From Paenibacillus xylanilyticus (lineage in GTDB: Bacteria > Bacillota > Bacilli > Paenibacillales > Paenibacillaceae), in the NCBI RefSeq assembly GCF_009664365.1, contig NZ_CP044310.1, forward strand, positions 4,095,001 through 4,159,000: a DNA stretch of 64,000 nt, in the 5' to 3' direction. The notes under the pieces are model-generated. The model was not told where the DNA came from. It ran no database searches and worked only from the letters and a program-made list of their open reading frames with translations. A program made the position numbers and the translations under genes. Below are positions 34,643 to 43,562 of the stretch, piece by piece (position 1 is the first letter of the stretch; each line of letters starts with the position of its first letter).

Positions 34643-35600
34643 TGGATTCACCTTCAGTCATCTTTAAGAATAATTGTTCCAGTGTTGGCTGAACACGCTG
34701 TACACCTTCAACCTGAATTCCTGCCTGAACCATCTGATTCACAAGACCTGCGATGCGTTCCTCGTGCATTTCAGCCACAACCGCATTGGATCCAAGCCCT
34801 GCGATAATGGTATCATCCATCACCTCGGCTGGGCGATCCACTAACGCAATACCTGCGTCAAGCAGCATTTTCCTGCCCTCCTCCAGAGGTGAAACATGCC
34901 ATATGGCGAATTTGGAGTGATCTTCAATTAATTCATCTACACCGCCAACGGCAAGAACGCGACCTGCACTTATAATCGCGACCCTGTCACACAAAAGCTG
35001 AATTTCACTCAGCAGGTGACTGCTGACAAATACAGCCATCCCTTCGCTTGCAAGTTGTTTGATAAACACCCGAAGCTCCTTAATCCCTTTGGGATCAAGT
35101 CCGTTGGTAGGTTCATCCAGAATCAACAGACGTGGGCGTCCAAGCAGGGCCTGGGCGATCCCCAACCGTTGGCGCATGCCTAACGAATAGGTTCTCACTT
35201 TATCATGAATTCGTTGATCCAGACGGACAATATCCACCACTTCCTGAATACGGGCATGATCCACACCAGGCTGCATCCGGGCAAAGTGCTCCAGATTCTC
35301 CCAACCTGTCAGGTAAGTATACACCTCCGGATTTTCCACGATGGAACCGACGTATTGCAGAGCACGCTCTGGGTCACGATTCACATCATAACCACAGACT
35401 TTAATATTGCCTTCTGTCGGTTTGATCAGATCAACGAGCATGCGAATGGTTGTTGTTTTTCCCGCTCCGTTCGGTCCCAGAAAACCAAAAATTTCTCCAG
35501 GCTTCACTTCAAAAGTGACATCTTTGATAATCCATTTACGTCCTATTTTTTTCTTAAGATGCTGCACAGACAGTACATAATCGCTCTGCGGCTCTGCCAT
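34635..35600 (-). CDS. ABC transporter ATP-binding protein, 321 aa
   Basis: Walker A GPNGAGKT (about 41-48), signature YSLGMRQRLGIAQAL, Walker B LLILDEPTNGLD and the switch His in FVSSHLL are all present. An additional C-terminal domain of about 90 residues is typical of the BcrA/DrrA-type ATPases paired with ABC-2 permeases. The ATG shares one base with the stop of the SGNH-hydrolase gene (TAATG), and its 3' end overlaps the permease, so all three are translated as one operon. Confidence 0.93.
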   Translation of the reverse strand: MAEPQSDYVLSVQHLKKKIGRKWIIKDVTFEVKPGEIFGFLGPNGAGKTTTIRMLVDLIKPTEGNIKVCGYDVNRDPERALQYVGSIVENPEVYTYLTGWENLEHFARMQPGVDHARIQEVVDIVRLDQRIHDKVRTYSLGMRQRLGIAQALLGRPRLLILDEPTNGLDPKGIKELRVFIKQLASEGMAVFVSSHLLSEIQLLCDRVAIISAGRVLAVGGVDELIEDHSKFAIWHVSPLEEGRKMLLDAGIALVDRPAEVMDDTIIAGLGSNAVVAEMHEERIAGLVNQMVQAGIQVEGVQRVQPTLEQLFLKMTEGESIE

Positions 35601-36466
35601 TAGTTCGTGCTCCCTTCTGCCGTTGTTTCAGCCTGATATTCCTGAGCGATCCGAACCGCAATCTCCTCGTATCCTGCACCATTCGGGTGGAAGTGATCGG
35701 AAGAGAGATATTCGCCCAGGTGATTTTCAAACAGATCAAAGGTGGGTACAAGTGTCATCTTATCCTCTTGGTTCAAAATTTGGAGCGCAGCATCATTCCA
35801 TGCAGCTACAACCGCGTTGCCGGGTACCTCCAGCTCCTTGACGTCCCCAAACGGGTTATAAAGACCTATGTACGCAATCTGTGCTTCCGGATTGATCTCT
35901 TTAACTTTCTTCAAAATTTCCTGGAGACGCTTGGACGTTTCCGGCAATACAGCAGCCAGCTTTTCGGCACTCGGCGGGTCCTCACCCTGCAATACCTGAC
36001 CACCCTGAAAGAGATCGTTAGCTCCAATGGACAATAAAATAAAGTTGGATTGCTGGAGTACGTAACGTACACCTTGCTCATCCAGTTTACTTAGTAATGC
36101 ATCCGTTCTCAGGCCATTGACTCCCAGGTTGTTCAGTACCTGAACATCATGTCCCTGTTCCTTTAAAATATTGCCTGCACGCCTTACAAAGCCCAGTCCT
36201 TCATCATCTCCCGTGCCTCTAGCCAGAGAATCACCAATAACGGCTATTCGAATTTTACCATCATCAACTGGAGCTGCGGGTTTGCTGGCCTCATCGGCTG
36301 GTGTTTTCGTCGACTGCCCCGTGCCTAAAGCTGAATCCCCCTCAGGATAAATGACGTCTTTTATGGCATAACCAAAACCGAATAATAGCAAAAGCGTTGC
36401 CAAAATGGACACCGTACTGATTGTTCTCCAGATCCATGGCGCTGAATCAAGGGTTTTTCTTTTCAT
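35600..36466 (-). CDS. membrane-anchored SGNH/GDSL-family hydrolase, 288 aa
   Basis: A transmembrane helix (about 14-36) is followed by a Thr/Pro-rich spacer, then block I VIGDSLARG with nucleophile Ser80, block II-like NNLGVNG, block III GAND, and block V DHFHPNGAGY with the catalytic Asp and His. These enzymes hydrolyse esters of lipids or cell-wall glycans outside the membrane. GGAG precedes the ATG. It is the first gene of an operon with the ABC-2 transporter. A joint role in envelope lipid or cell-wall changes is possible, but unproven. Confidence 0.9.
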   Translation of the reverse strand: MKRKTLDSAPWIWRTISTVSILATLLLLFGFGYAIKDVIYPEGDSALGTGQSTKTPADEASKPAAPVDDGKIRIAVIGDSLARGTGDDEGLGFVRRAGNILKEQGHDVQVLNNLGVNGLRTDALLSKLDEQGVRYVLQQSNFILLSIGANDLFQGGQVLQGEDPPSAEKLAAVLPETSKRLQEILKKVKEINPEAQIAYIGLYNPFGDVKELEVPGNAVVAAWNDAALQILNQEDKMTLVPTFDLFENHLGEYLSSDHFHPNGAGYEEIAVRIAQEYQAETTAEGSTN

Positions 36467-36614
36467 TCATCACATCTCCGCTCATGTACACCTGGTTGGG
36501 TGCTTATAGTTTAAAATGGTTTGACTTTAAGATGACGCTTTTTCTAAATAACATAAATGTTCTGTCGTTAATTTGCAAATTTTGCCGCTCTTTCTTTTTA
36601 AAAGTTTTATAAAT

Positions 36615-36667
36615 GGAAAAAGGCTATGCCTCACACAGATTTCGCTGTGCTGACATAACCTTTTTCC
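36615..36667 (-). terminator. terminator of the CAP-domain gene
   Basis: A long stem pairs GGAAAAAGG with CCTTTTTCC, and CACACAG with CTGTG inside. It ends in TTTTTCC on the minus strand. It lies about 34 bp after the stop. Confidence 0.75.
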
Positions 36668-36700
36668 GAATTAAATCTGAACGTTATTCATTCAAATGAC

Positions 36701-37468
36701 TTATTTGCCGATAAATTCTTGAGCCCAGTAACCGTTGTAGTATCCAACACCGATTTGAGTAAAGTTTTTGCTCAGGATATTCGCCCGGTGTCCTTCACTG
36801 TTCATCCATGCAGTAACTACTTCTTGAGGCGTTTTTTGACCTTTGGCTATGTTCTCACCAGCGTAGCTGTATGTTACTCCAAATTGTTTCATCATATCAA
36901 AAGGAGAACCATACGTTGGTGATTGGTGATCAAAATAGTTGTTGTTGCTCATGTCTTTTGCTTTGGCAAGCGCGACTTTATCCAGAAGTGCATCGGATGC
37001 CAGTGCGCTTAGACCTGCTTTGGCACGCTCAGCGTTCACCAATTTTACAACCTGTGCTGCAAAATCGGATTGAGTTGACTCATTACCACTGTTGCTTGAG
37101 TTATTACCAGTTTTACCTGTGTTGTTCGCATTACCAGAGTTGCTGCTGTTCTCAGGCTTTTTCGTTGGCGTAGCCGCTGGTTTCTCTTCTTGCGTTGGTT
37201 GAGACGGTTTTGTTGTTTCTGGCTTCGTTGTTTCAGGCTGTGCTGCTGGTTTTTGAACAACCTGACCATTCGATACCGTAATTCCGTTATCCTTCATCCA
37301 CTTTTCAAGCAATGTTTTCAGGCTAGTTGCATCCGTAAGTTTAATTGTAGCTTTATATGTGGACACCTCTGCCGCGGAAGCAGAAGCAGGGAGCATAATT
37401 CCTACGGCCAGTACAGCTGTCAGACTTCCAGCGACGACGGTTTTCAACAAGTTCTTTTTCAAATTCAT
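36701..37468 (-). CDS. secreted CAP/SCP-domain protein (YkwD type), 255 aa
   Basis: The signal peptide is clear (MNLKKNLLKTV..., cleaved after SASA about residue 32). A short adaptor with KATIKLTDATSLKTLLEKWM is followed by a Pro/Thr/Lys linker and Asn/Ser/Gly repeats (about 75-130). The C-terminal CAP domain (about 135-255) carries YFDHQSP, AGENIAKG and WMNSEGHRANIL, the His-Glu-Glu-His cavity residues. Secreted CAP proteins of Bacillota are thought to act on cell-wall or spore-related substrates. GAGGAG precedes the ATG. A promoter (TTCACA-17-TATACT) lies just upstream. Confidence 0.9.
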   Translation of the reverse strand: MNLKKNLLKTVVAGSLTAVLAVGIMLPASASAAEVSTYKATIKLTDATSLKTLLEKWMKDNGITVSNGQVVQKPAAQPETTKPETTKPSQPTQEEKPAATPTKKPENSSNSGNANNTGKTGNNSSNSGNESTQSDFAAQVVKLVNAERAKAGLSALASDALLDKVALAKAKDMSNNNYFDHQSPTYGSPFDMMKQFGVTYSYAGENIAKGQKTPQEVVTAWMNSEGHRANILSKNFTQIGVGYYNGYWAQEFIGK

Positions 37469-37518
37469 TCATCTCCTCGAAAATTAATTAGTTACAACTT
37501 TGTAATTAATACTCTAGC

Positions 37519-37547
37519 AGTATACCAATTCATACGAGTGATGTGAA
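37519..37547 (-). promoter_or_regulatory. promoter of the CAP-domain gene
   Basis: On the minus strand TTCACA (37542-37547) and TATACT (37519-37524) are 17 nt apart. The leader would be about 40 nt, too short for a riboswitch. Confidence 0.6.
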
Positions 37548-37802
37548 CCTATAAATTATGGAAAAGTTACTTTTTTGTAATCTTTAATAGCGTTTCAAAA
37601 GCATTAAATCGGTTTAATTGTTTAAGTCATGCTATAAGACATGAGCCTATATCCGTAAGTGCAGTAGTAGTTGAATTATAGTTATGAAATGATAAGCTCA
37701 TTGCCTGTATCAATGGTATAAAGCTTAACTGCTTTATCCATGTGAACCGCCTACTACACTATCATATATGAAAACCAACCCTTAGGGGGCGTCCTTATTT
37801 AA
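37548..37802. other. intergenic stretch without a recognised feature
   Basis: The stretch is A/T-rich sequence between the CAP promoter and the GNAT terminator. No gene, RNA gene or riboswitch signature is recognised. Only weak imperfect inverted repeats are present (for example around 37700-37732). Confidence 0.5.
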
Positions 37803-37840
37803 CCAAAAAAAAGACATCCGGAATGTTGGTCCGAATGTCT
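37803..37840 (-). terminator. terminator of the purT-GNAT operon
   Basis: AGACATCCGGA and TCCGAATGTCT (37812-37840) form an 11-bp stem with one mismatch. On the minus strand it is followed by TTTTTTTTGG. It lies about 60 bp after the acetyltransferase stop. Confidence 0.88.
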
Positions 37841-37902
37841 CGAGTTACCTGTACATCAACAATCTGGTTGAGGAATAGGTACCTTGTTTTGAAGAATCTT
37901 TT

Positions 37903-38361
37903 CTATAGAAGGACTTTACTGAAACGATATCCTCTCTTCTGAAAGCCAATGTGCTCATAGAAAGAATACGTTGATGAAGCAACTTCACGATTCGCACCGG
38001 TGACAAACAATTGTTTCCCACCTTGCTGTCTGCCCCAGTCCTCAGCACGAGCCATCAGACGACGGCCAATTCCGCCTCCACGGTACTCTTGCCCTACAAT
38101 CAAGGACGTAATTTGGGCGGCAGGTTCTGGATAGGCATGACTTTGCACACATTGCAAGCCGATCATACCAATAATTTGTTCATCCACTTCGGCAACAAGC
38201 ATGCACGCGTTTGGATTACTCTCCAAACCTTCAATGCGCTCTTTCATAACATTGGCTGTTGTCGGATAGCTGACCTCTCGCATCAGTCCCGTTACCGCTT
38301 CAGCATCTCGCAGTTCACACTCTCGGATCGTCAGTACAGGGGCCTGGGCATTATTGGACAT
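37903..38361 (-). CDS. GNAT-family N-acetyltransferase, 152 aa
   Basis: The acetyl-CoA site is visible as [29 protein letters not shown], split as core [14 protein letters not shown] (about 88-101). A C-terminal [14 protein letters not shown] motif closes the fold. Acetyl transfer to an amine is expected; the substrate is unknown. GGAGG lies 7 nt before the ATG and the gene overlaps purT by 11 bp, so it is co-translated with it. Confidence 0.9.
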   Translation of the reverse strand: MSNNAQAPVLTIRECELRDAEAVTGLMREVSYPTTANVMKERIEGLESNPNACMLVAEVDEQIIGMIGLQCVQSHAYPEPAAQITSLIVGQEYRGGGIGRRLMARAEDWGRQQGGKQLFVTGANREVASSTYSFYEHIGFQKRGYRFSKVLL

Positions 38362-39538
38362 GATTTACCTCCACTTTCAGCATATTTGCGGCTTGAACCG
38401 CTGTTTTTCGAGCTTCTTCCACATCGTGGCTTGCACTAAGCGCCACAGCCATCCGGCGTCCCACTTTGACCTCAGGTTTGCCAAACACACGAACCTGCGT
38501 ACGTGGAAGAGCCAGTGCTTCTTCAATCCCGCCTATAGTAAAGTCGGATGTTTCATGATTGGCTTTCAGCGTAGCTGAAGCTCCAGGTGTAAGCAGATGT
38601 ACATCTGTCACAGGGAAACCCAGAATTGCACGCACATGCAGCGCAAACTCGGAGCTATCTTGCGTTACCATGGTAACCATACCTGTGTCATGCGGACGAG
38701 GGGATACCTCGCTGAACACAACTCCGTCCGAAGTCAAGAAGAGTTCGACACCGAACAGCCCATAACCACCTAGCTCATCGGTCACAGACTTGGCAATATG
38801 ACAAGCTTGCTCCCATTGCTGCGGAGTCATTGCATGCGGCTGCCAAGATTCGACATAATCTCCATCCTTCTGAATGTGACCAATCGGAGGACAAAATACA
38901 GTTCCTGATACAGATCTTACGGTGAGCAGCGTTATTTCACTGTCAAATTTCACAAAGCTCTCCACGATGACACGTACAGATTTGCCGCGCGCTCCAGACA
39001 GAGCGATATTCCAGCAATTCTCCACGTCATCCGGCGTGCGGCATACACTCTGCCCTTTACCGGAAGAACTCATCAATGGTTTGATCACACAAGGTGTACC
39101 CAGTTCACGAACGGCTTCTTGAAGCTCTTCCAAGTTGTTCGCAAATAGATAGGCTGCTGTCGGAAGTTTCAATTGTTCTGCCGCCAACCGCCGGATGCCT
39201 TCGCGGTCCATGGTTAAACGGGCAGCACGTGCCGTCGGCACAACACAAAATCCCTCTTCTTCAAGCTCCAACAACGCTTCTGTCGCAATCGCTTCGATCT
39301 CTGGTACGATGTAATGAGGTTTTTCCTTGCGAATCAATTGTTTCAAAGCTTCGGCATCTAACATGTCGATGCAGTAAGACCGGTGTGCTACCTGCATGGC
39401 AGGTGCATTGTCATAACGATCAACAGCAATCGTTTCAACTCCCAGTCGATGGGCCTCAATAACGACCTCTTTTCCCAATTCTCCGCTACCCAGCAGTAGC
39501 ATTTTTTTGGCTTGAGCCGTAAAAGGAGCACCCCACAT
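38351..39538 (-). CDS. purT: formate-dependent phosphoribosylglycinamide formyltransferase
   Basis: PurT uses formate and ATP to formylate GAR, the third step of purine synthesis, independently of folate. The 395-aa protein has the N-terminal dinucleotide-like [20 protein letters not shown] (about 14-33), the ATP-grasp core with [12 protein letters not shown] (about 147-158), and the metal-binding [13 protein letters not shown] (about 262-274), all typical of PurT. A ribosome site GGGAGG lies about 12 nt before the ATG. The GNAT gene is coupled downstream. Confidence 0.95.
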   Translation of the reverse strand: MWGAPFTAQAKKMLLLGSGELGKEVVIEAHRLGVETIAVDRYDNAPAMQVAHRSYCIDMLDAEALKQLIRKEKPHYIVPEIEAIATEALLELEEEGFCVVPTARAARLTMDREGIRRLAAEQLKLPTAAYLFANNLEELQEAVRELGTPCVIKPLMSSSGKGQSVCRTPDDVENCWNIALSGARGKSVRVIVESFVKFDSEITLLTVRSVSGTVFCPPIGHIQKDGDYVESWQPHAMTPQQWEQACHIAKSVTDELGGYGLFGVELFLTSDGVVFSEVSPRPHDTGMVTMVTQDSSEFALHVRAILGFPVTDVHLLTPGASATLKANHETSDFTIGGIEEALALPRTQVRVFGKPEVKVGRRMAVALSASHDVEEARKTAVQAANMLKVEVNHVQ

Positions 39539-39674
39539 GTTCTTTCCAATCCTCCCAAAGAGAAATCTTCTATATCTGTCTCTCTATTTTCGGGGTTTTG
39601 GTTAAAGATTGCAAGGGTGCTCCCTATTTTTCTTGTGAATTTTACAAGATTTTTTGTGTTTTTTCGATCAATTT

Positions 39675-41525
39675 TTACAAAAATCTGTATTGAGCTTCTA
39701 TTAATCCATTATAAACTCCTTGTTTCTGGATAAGTTGCTCATGGTTTCCTTCTTCCTTGATTTCACCGTGATCGAGCACAATAATGTTATCTGCATTCCG
39801 GATCGTCGAGAGTCGGTGAGCGACCATGAAAGAGGTTCTGCCTTTAAGCAGCACTTTCAATGCTTCCTGAATTTTGAGCTCTGTCTCGGTATCAATACTT
39901 GCTGTTGCTTCATCCAGAATAAGAATCCGTGGATCCGCGAGCAAGGCACGGGCGAAGGACAGCAGCTGCCGTTGTCCCATGGACAGCACGTTTCCTCTTT
40001 CTTCAACCTCCGTATCATATCCACCAGGCAGCTTCATAATAAACTCGTGGGCATTGACCGCCTTCGCAGCCTCCTCCACTTCTTCATTGGTTGCGTCCAG
40101 TCTGCCAAATCGAATATTGTCTCGAATCGTTCCGGAGAAGATAAAGGTATCCTGCAAGACAATGCTTACCTGACTACGCAGACTCTCAACCGTAATATCC
40201 TGTATATCATGGCCGTCAATCGTCAGTCTTCCTCCGGAAATATCATAGAAGCGGCTGATCAGGTTGATAATTGTACTTTTTCCCGAGCCGGTGTGACCAA
40301 CCAGTGCAATGGACTCACCTGCTGCGGCCTTAAAGCTGATTCCTTTAAGCGCCTGTCTACCTTTCTCGTATTCAAAAACGACATTGTCAAATACGATATC
40401 GCCTTTAATAGAAGGAATCGGCTTCGCACCCGGTTTGTTCGCAATGCTTGGTTCCTCATCCATGAATTCGAAAATGCGTTCGGAGGAAGCCATGGCTACC
40501 AGCAATTGATTGTACATCTGGCCCAGACGGTTGATCGGATCCCAGAAGTTACCGACATAGTTGGCGAAGGCTACAAGCAAACCAACCGTTAACTGACCAT
40601 CTTGAATCAAGTACGCACCAAACCAGAACAGGATCAATGTACCGAAACCGCCGGTAATTTCAATGAGCGGTCCAAAGCCCTGGTTCATGGCTGATGCTTT
40701 GTCCCATGATTTTTTGCTGGACATGTTCATGTTGTCAAAGTACTTCATGTTTTCTTTTTCCTGTGTATACGCCTGAGTAACGCGGATCCCCTGAATGGAT
40801 TCATTCAAGTGGGAGTTGATGCGGGAGTTCTTCATGCGTACATCCTGCCAGGCACGGCGGATCAATACCCGCAGCTTGGTGGAAATAATAAACATGATCG
40901 GTACTGTAATAATAACCGCAAGGCCGAGTTTCCAGTTGATGAGCATCAAGATGACGATAATTCCCAACAACTGCACGCAGTCGATCATGACGTTGACCGC
41001 ACCATTGGTGAACAAATCCTGCAATGAGTTGATATCATTCGTGACACGAACGAGTACGGACCCAGCAGGTCTTTTGTCAAAAAAGTTAAAGGACAGTTTC
41101 TGAATATGCTTGAACAGATCCGAGCGAAGGTCATAAATAACCCGCTGTCCTATAATGTTGGTTAATTTGATCCGGTACGTGTTGGCCGCCCATTGAATGA
41201 GATAGAGCAGGAGTACCGAACCCCCAATAATATATAACAGGGTCATGCTTGGCAGTCCGCTCTCCGGTGCTATGGCTCTGTCAATTGCCAGACTGATCAA
41301 GAAAGGAACCGATAATTTCGTAATCGTCCCCAAAATCATCATCAATATGATCAGCGGCAGAAGCTGCCTTGCGTAAGGTTTCATATAACCGAACAAACGT
41401 CCAAATTCTTTCCAGTTAAACGGTTTCTCAATGATCTCATCGTCCTGATAGACGAATCGTTCATTTAAATTCTTTTCTGAGGTCCCTTTGACCTCGCGCC
41501 TGTCTGCTACCGTTTCGGCACTCAT
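39675..41525 (-). CDS. ABC multidrug exporter half, catalytically complete subunit (BmrD/YheH-like), 616 aa
   Basis: Six transmembrane helices (about 50-340) are fused to an ATPase domain with Walker A GHTGSGKST, Walker B ILILDEATASID (Glu present) and the switch MVAHRLST. The signature is LSMGQRQL instead of LSGGQ. It carries an N-terminal extension of about 35 residues. It overlaps the upstream exporter half by 4 bp, as in heterodimeric BmrCD/LmrCD exporters. It should export drugs or lipophilic compounds with its partner. Confidence 0.9.
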   Translation of the reverse strand: MSAETVADRREVKGTSEKNLNERFVYQDDEIIEKPFNWKEFGRLFGYMKPYARQLLPLIILMMILGTITKLSVPFLISLAIDRAIAPESGLPSMTLLYIIGGSVLLLYLIQWAANTYRIKLTNIIGQRVIYDLRSDLFKHIQKLSFNFFDKRPAGSVLVRVTNDINSLQDLFTNGAVNVMIDCVQLLGIIVILMLINWKLGLAVIITVPIMFIISTKLRVLIRRAWQDVRMKNSRINSHLNESIQGIRVTQAYTQEKENMKYFDNMNMSSKKSWDKASAMNQGFGPLIEITGGFGTLILFWFGAYLIQDGQLTVGLLVAFANYVGNFWDPINRLGQMYNQLLVAMASSERIFEFMDEEPSIANKPGAKPIPSIKGDIVFDNVVFEYEKGRQALKGISFKAAAGESIALVGHTGSGKSTIINLISRFYDISGGRLTIDGHDIQDITVESLRSQVSIVLQDTFIFSGTIRDNIRFGRLDATNEEVEEAAKAVNAHEFIMKLPGGYDTEVEERGNVLSMGQRQLLSFARALLADPRILILDEATASIDTETELKIQEALKVLLKGRTSFMVAHRLSTIRNADNIIVLDHGEIKEEGNHEQLIQKQGVYNGLIEAQYRFL

Positions 41526-43294
41526 GAGTTCACCTGCTCCCCAGCCTCCCGCTTGCCGCGGGCGATGTAGTCTGCGTATTGAATTTTGTAAACATCCTGA
41601 TATGGTCCAGGTTCTTCAATAAGACGTTTGTGTGTACCGCGCTGAACGACACGCCCTTCATCCAGTACCAGTATCTCATCTGCATGTCGCAGTGAGGAAA
41701 TCCGGTGTGCAATGATAAAGGTTGTTCTTCCTCGCATAACTTCCTGGAAACCGGACTGGATCTCATGCTCGGTCTCCATATCGACTGCACTGGTCGCATC
41801 ATCAAGTACCAGAATTTTCGGATTTTTGAGCAATGCTCTAGCGATCGCAATCCGCTGTTTCTGACCCCCGGACAGACCCATGCCACGTTCACCAACAACC
41901 GTGTCATATCCGTCCGGAAACTCCATAATGAAATCATGTGCTTTGGCCAGCTTCGCTGCCCGAATAATATCATCCATACTTACGTTTTTGAGACCATACG
42001 AGATATTGTTGCGTATGCTGGAAGAGAACAGGAACGTTTCCTGAAAAACAGAAGCGATCTGGCTGCGCAAGCTGCGTATCCCCATGTCCTTAATATTTTT
42101 ACCATCCAGCTTGATGGTTCCCGAATTGACGTTATACGCACGCATCAAGAGCTGAATAATGGTGGACTTACCGGAACCTGTGCCTCCCAGGAAACCGATA
42201 ACCGTACCCGGAGGTGCATCAAAGTTGATATCGGTTACGGCCGGCATTTTATTGCCATACGCAAAGGTTACGGAATCAAACGTTACATGTCCCTTAACCT
42301 GATCAGCTTCAACAATGATTGGATCTTCTGTCTCCTGCACGTCCACCGGTGTATTCAACAGTTCCAGCACCCGTTCGCCAGAAGCTTTGGATTGTGTATA
42401 GTTGTTGATATGGAATCCAAGGTTCCACATAGGTCCGATTATGTACCAAATCAAACTGAAAAAGGCAACGAGTTGACCAAGGGACAACGTTTGATTGATA
42501 ACCATTCTTCCTCCGATGACCAGTAGGAGTACAACGCTTACAGAAGCAAGAATTTCCATGATGGGAAAATAGCGACTCCACAACGTTGCAGCATGAATCT
42601 GATTCGTTTTGTAACGCTCGTTGCGTGTGGAAAACTTCTCCACTTCGTAAGGCTCACGTGCAAAGGATTTTACGGTACGCACTCCAGTGATATTTTCCTG
42701 TACGGCTGTCGTCAATGAACTGAGCGCCAGTCGCATCTCCTGGAATGCAGGGTGGATCTGGGATTCAAATCTTAGCGCAACAAAGGCAAGCAGAGGAATA
42801 CATATGAGTGTCAGCAAGGTAAGCTGCCAACTCATCGTCATCATCATAATTGCGCCGAATACGACCATTAAAACCATGTTCAGAATCTGTGCAAAGCCAA
42901 ATCCGATAAAGTTGCGGATGGCTTCCAGGTCTCCCGTGAGGCGGGACATCAGATCACCCGTCTTGGCCGTATCATAATACCGGAAGGATAAAAACTGAAG
43001 CTTTTCGTAACATGCGTTACGCAGTCGGTACGCCAGGAAGTTACCAAGGCGTCCTCCATAGAATCCGTGTAAAAACTGCATTCCTGCTTTCAAAATCACA
43101 ACACCTAACACGGTTAAAGCAAGTATGGGAACGTCTTCAAAATTGCGCGGAATAATGACATCATCAATCAGTACCCTGAGCAAATTCGGATACACCAGCC
43201 CGAGCGCAGTCGCTATGGCGAGGAACAAGATTGATACAAATAAATACGTGCGCTTTTCCCAAAAAAAGGTTTGCAGTTGCCTGAGAACATCCAT
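41522..43294 (-). CDS. ABC multidrug exporter half, degenerate-site subunit (BmrC/YheI-like), 590 aa
   Basis: The transmembrane part (six helices, about 20-310) is fused to an ATPase with Walker A GGTGSGKST, intact signature LSGGQKQR and Walker B ILVLDDATSAVD. Asp replaces the catalytic Glu. The in-frame codon at 43387 has no ribosome site; ATG at 43294 has GAGGAGGAG just upstream and is chosen. It pairs with the downstream half, which has the complementary changes, so each heterodimer has one good and one weak ATP site. Confidence 0.92.
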   Translation of the reverse strand: MDVLRQLQTFFWEKRTYLFVSILFLAIATALGLVYPNLLRVLIDDVIIPRNFEDVPILALTVLGVVILKAGMQFLHGFYGGRLGNFLAYRLRNACYEKLQFLSFRYYDTAKTGDLMSRLTGDLEAIRNFIGFGFAQILNMVLMVVFGAIMMMTMSWQLTLLTLICIPLLAFVALRFESQIHPAFQEMRLALSSLTTAVQENITGVRTVKSFAREPYEVEKFSTRNERYKTNQIHAATLWSRYFPIMEILASVSVVLLLVIGGRMVINQTLSLGQLVAFFSLIWYIIGPMWNLGFHINNYTQSKASGERVLELLNTPVDVQETEDPIIVEADQVKGHVTFDSVTFAYGNKMPAVTDINFDAPPGTVIGFLGGTGSGKSTIIQLLMRAYNVNSGTIKLDGKNIKDMGIRSLRSQIASVFQETFLFSSSIRNNISYGLKNVSMDDIIRAAKLAKAHDFIMEFPDGYDTVVGERGMGLSGGQKQRIAIARALLKNPKILVLDDATSAVDMETEHEIQSGFQEVMRGRTTFIIAHRISSLRHADEILVLDEGRVVQRGTHKRLIEEPGPYQDVYKIQYADYIARGKREAGEQVNS

Positions 43295-43485
43295 GTTTCT
43301 CCTCCTCTTGTCTCGTTCAAAAACGGTATGAACATTTATGAAGTTTATCACCGTCCCCCATTCGCGGCAAAGCGAATAACTGACCATATTCAGGCTACTT
43401 TCTCCTTAATGCGTCATTAACAGGAATAAAAGACCACCTATCAATCAAATGTTTGAATATTCTCTTTGTTTCAGGTTGTTCGGAC

Positions 43486-43529
43486 AAAAAAAGGCTCCCT
43501 GGTTGACCTGGTCGGTCAGGAGCCTTTTT
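43486..43529 (-). terminator. terminator of dynA
   Basis: AAAAAGGCTCC and GGAGCCTTTTT form a strong stem with A and T runs. It lies about 34 bp after the dynA stop on the minus strand. Confidence 0.9.
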
Positions 43530-43562
43530 GCAGATACATATGCATACACTCTACGTGTATAC

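Noticed and set aside
37548..37802. c-di-AMP (ydaO-type) riboswitch for the CAP-domain gene
   Set aside because: The predicted promoter is only about 50 bp before the start codon, so the upstream sequence is not in the transcript.
39539..39674. PurR operator upstream of purT
   Set aside because: The closest match to the PurBox (near 39595) has several mismatches, so it is not called.
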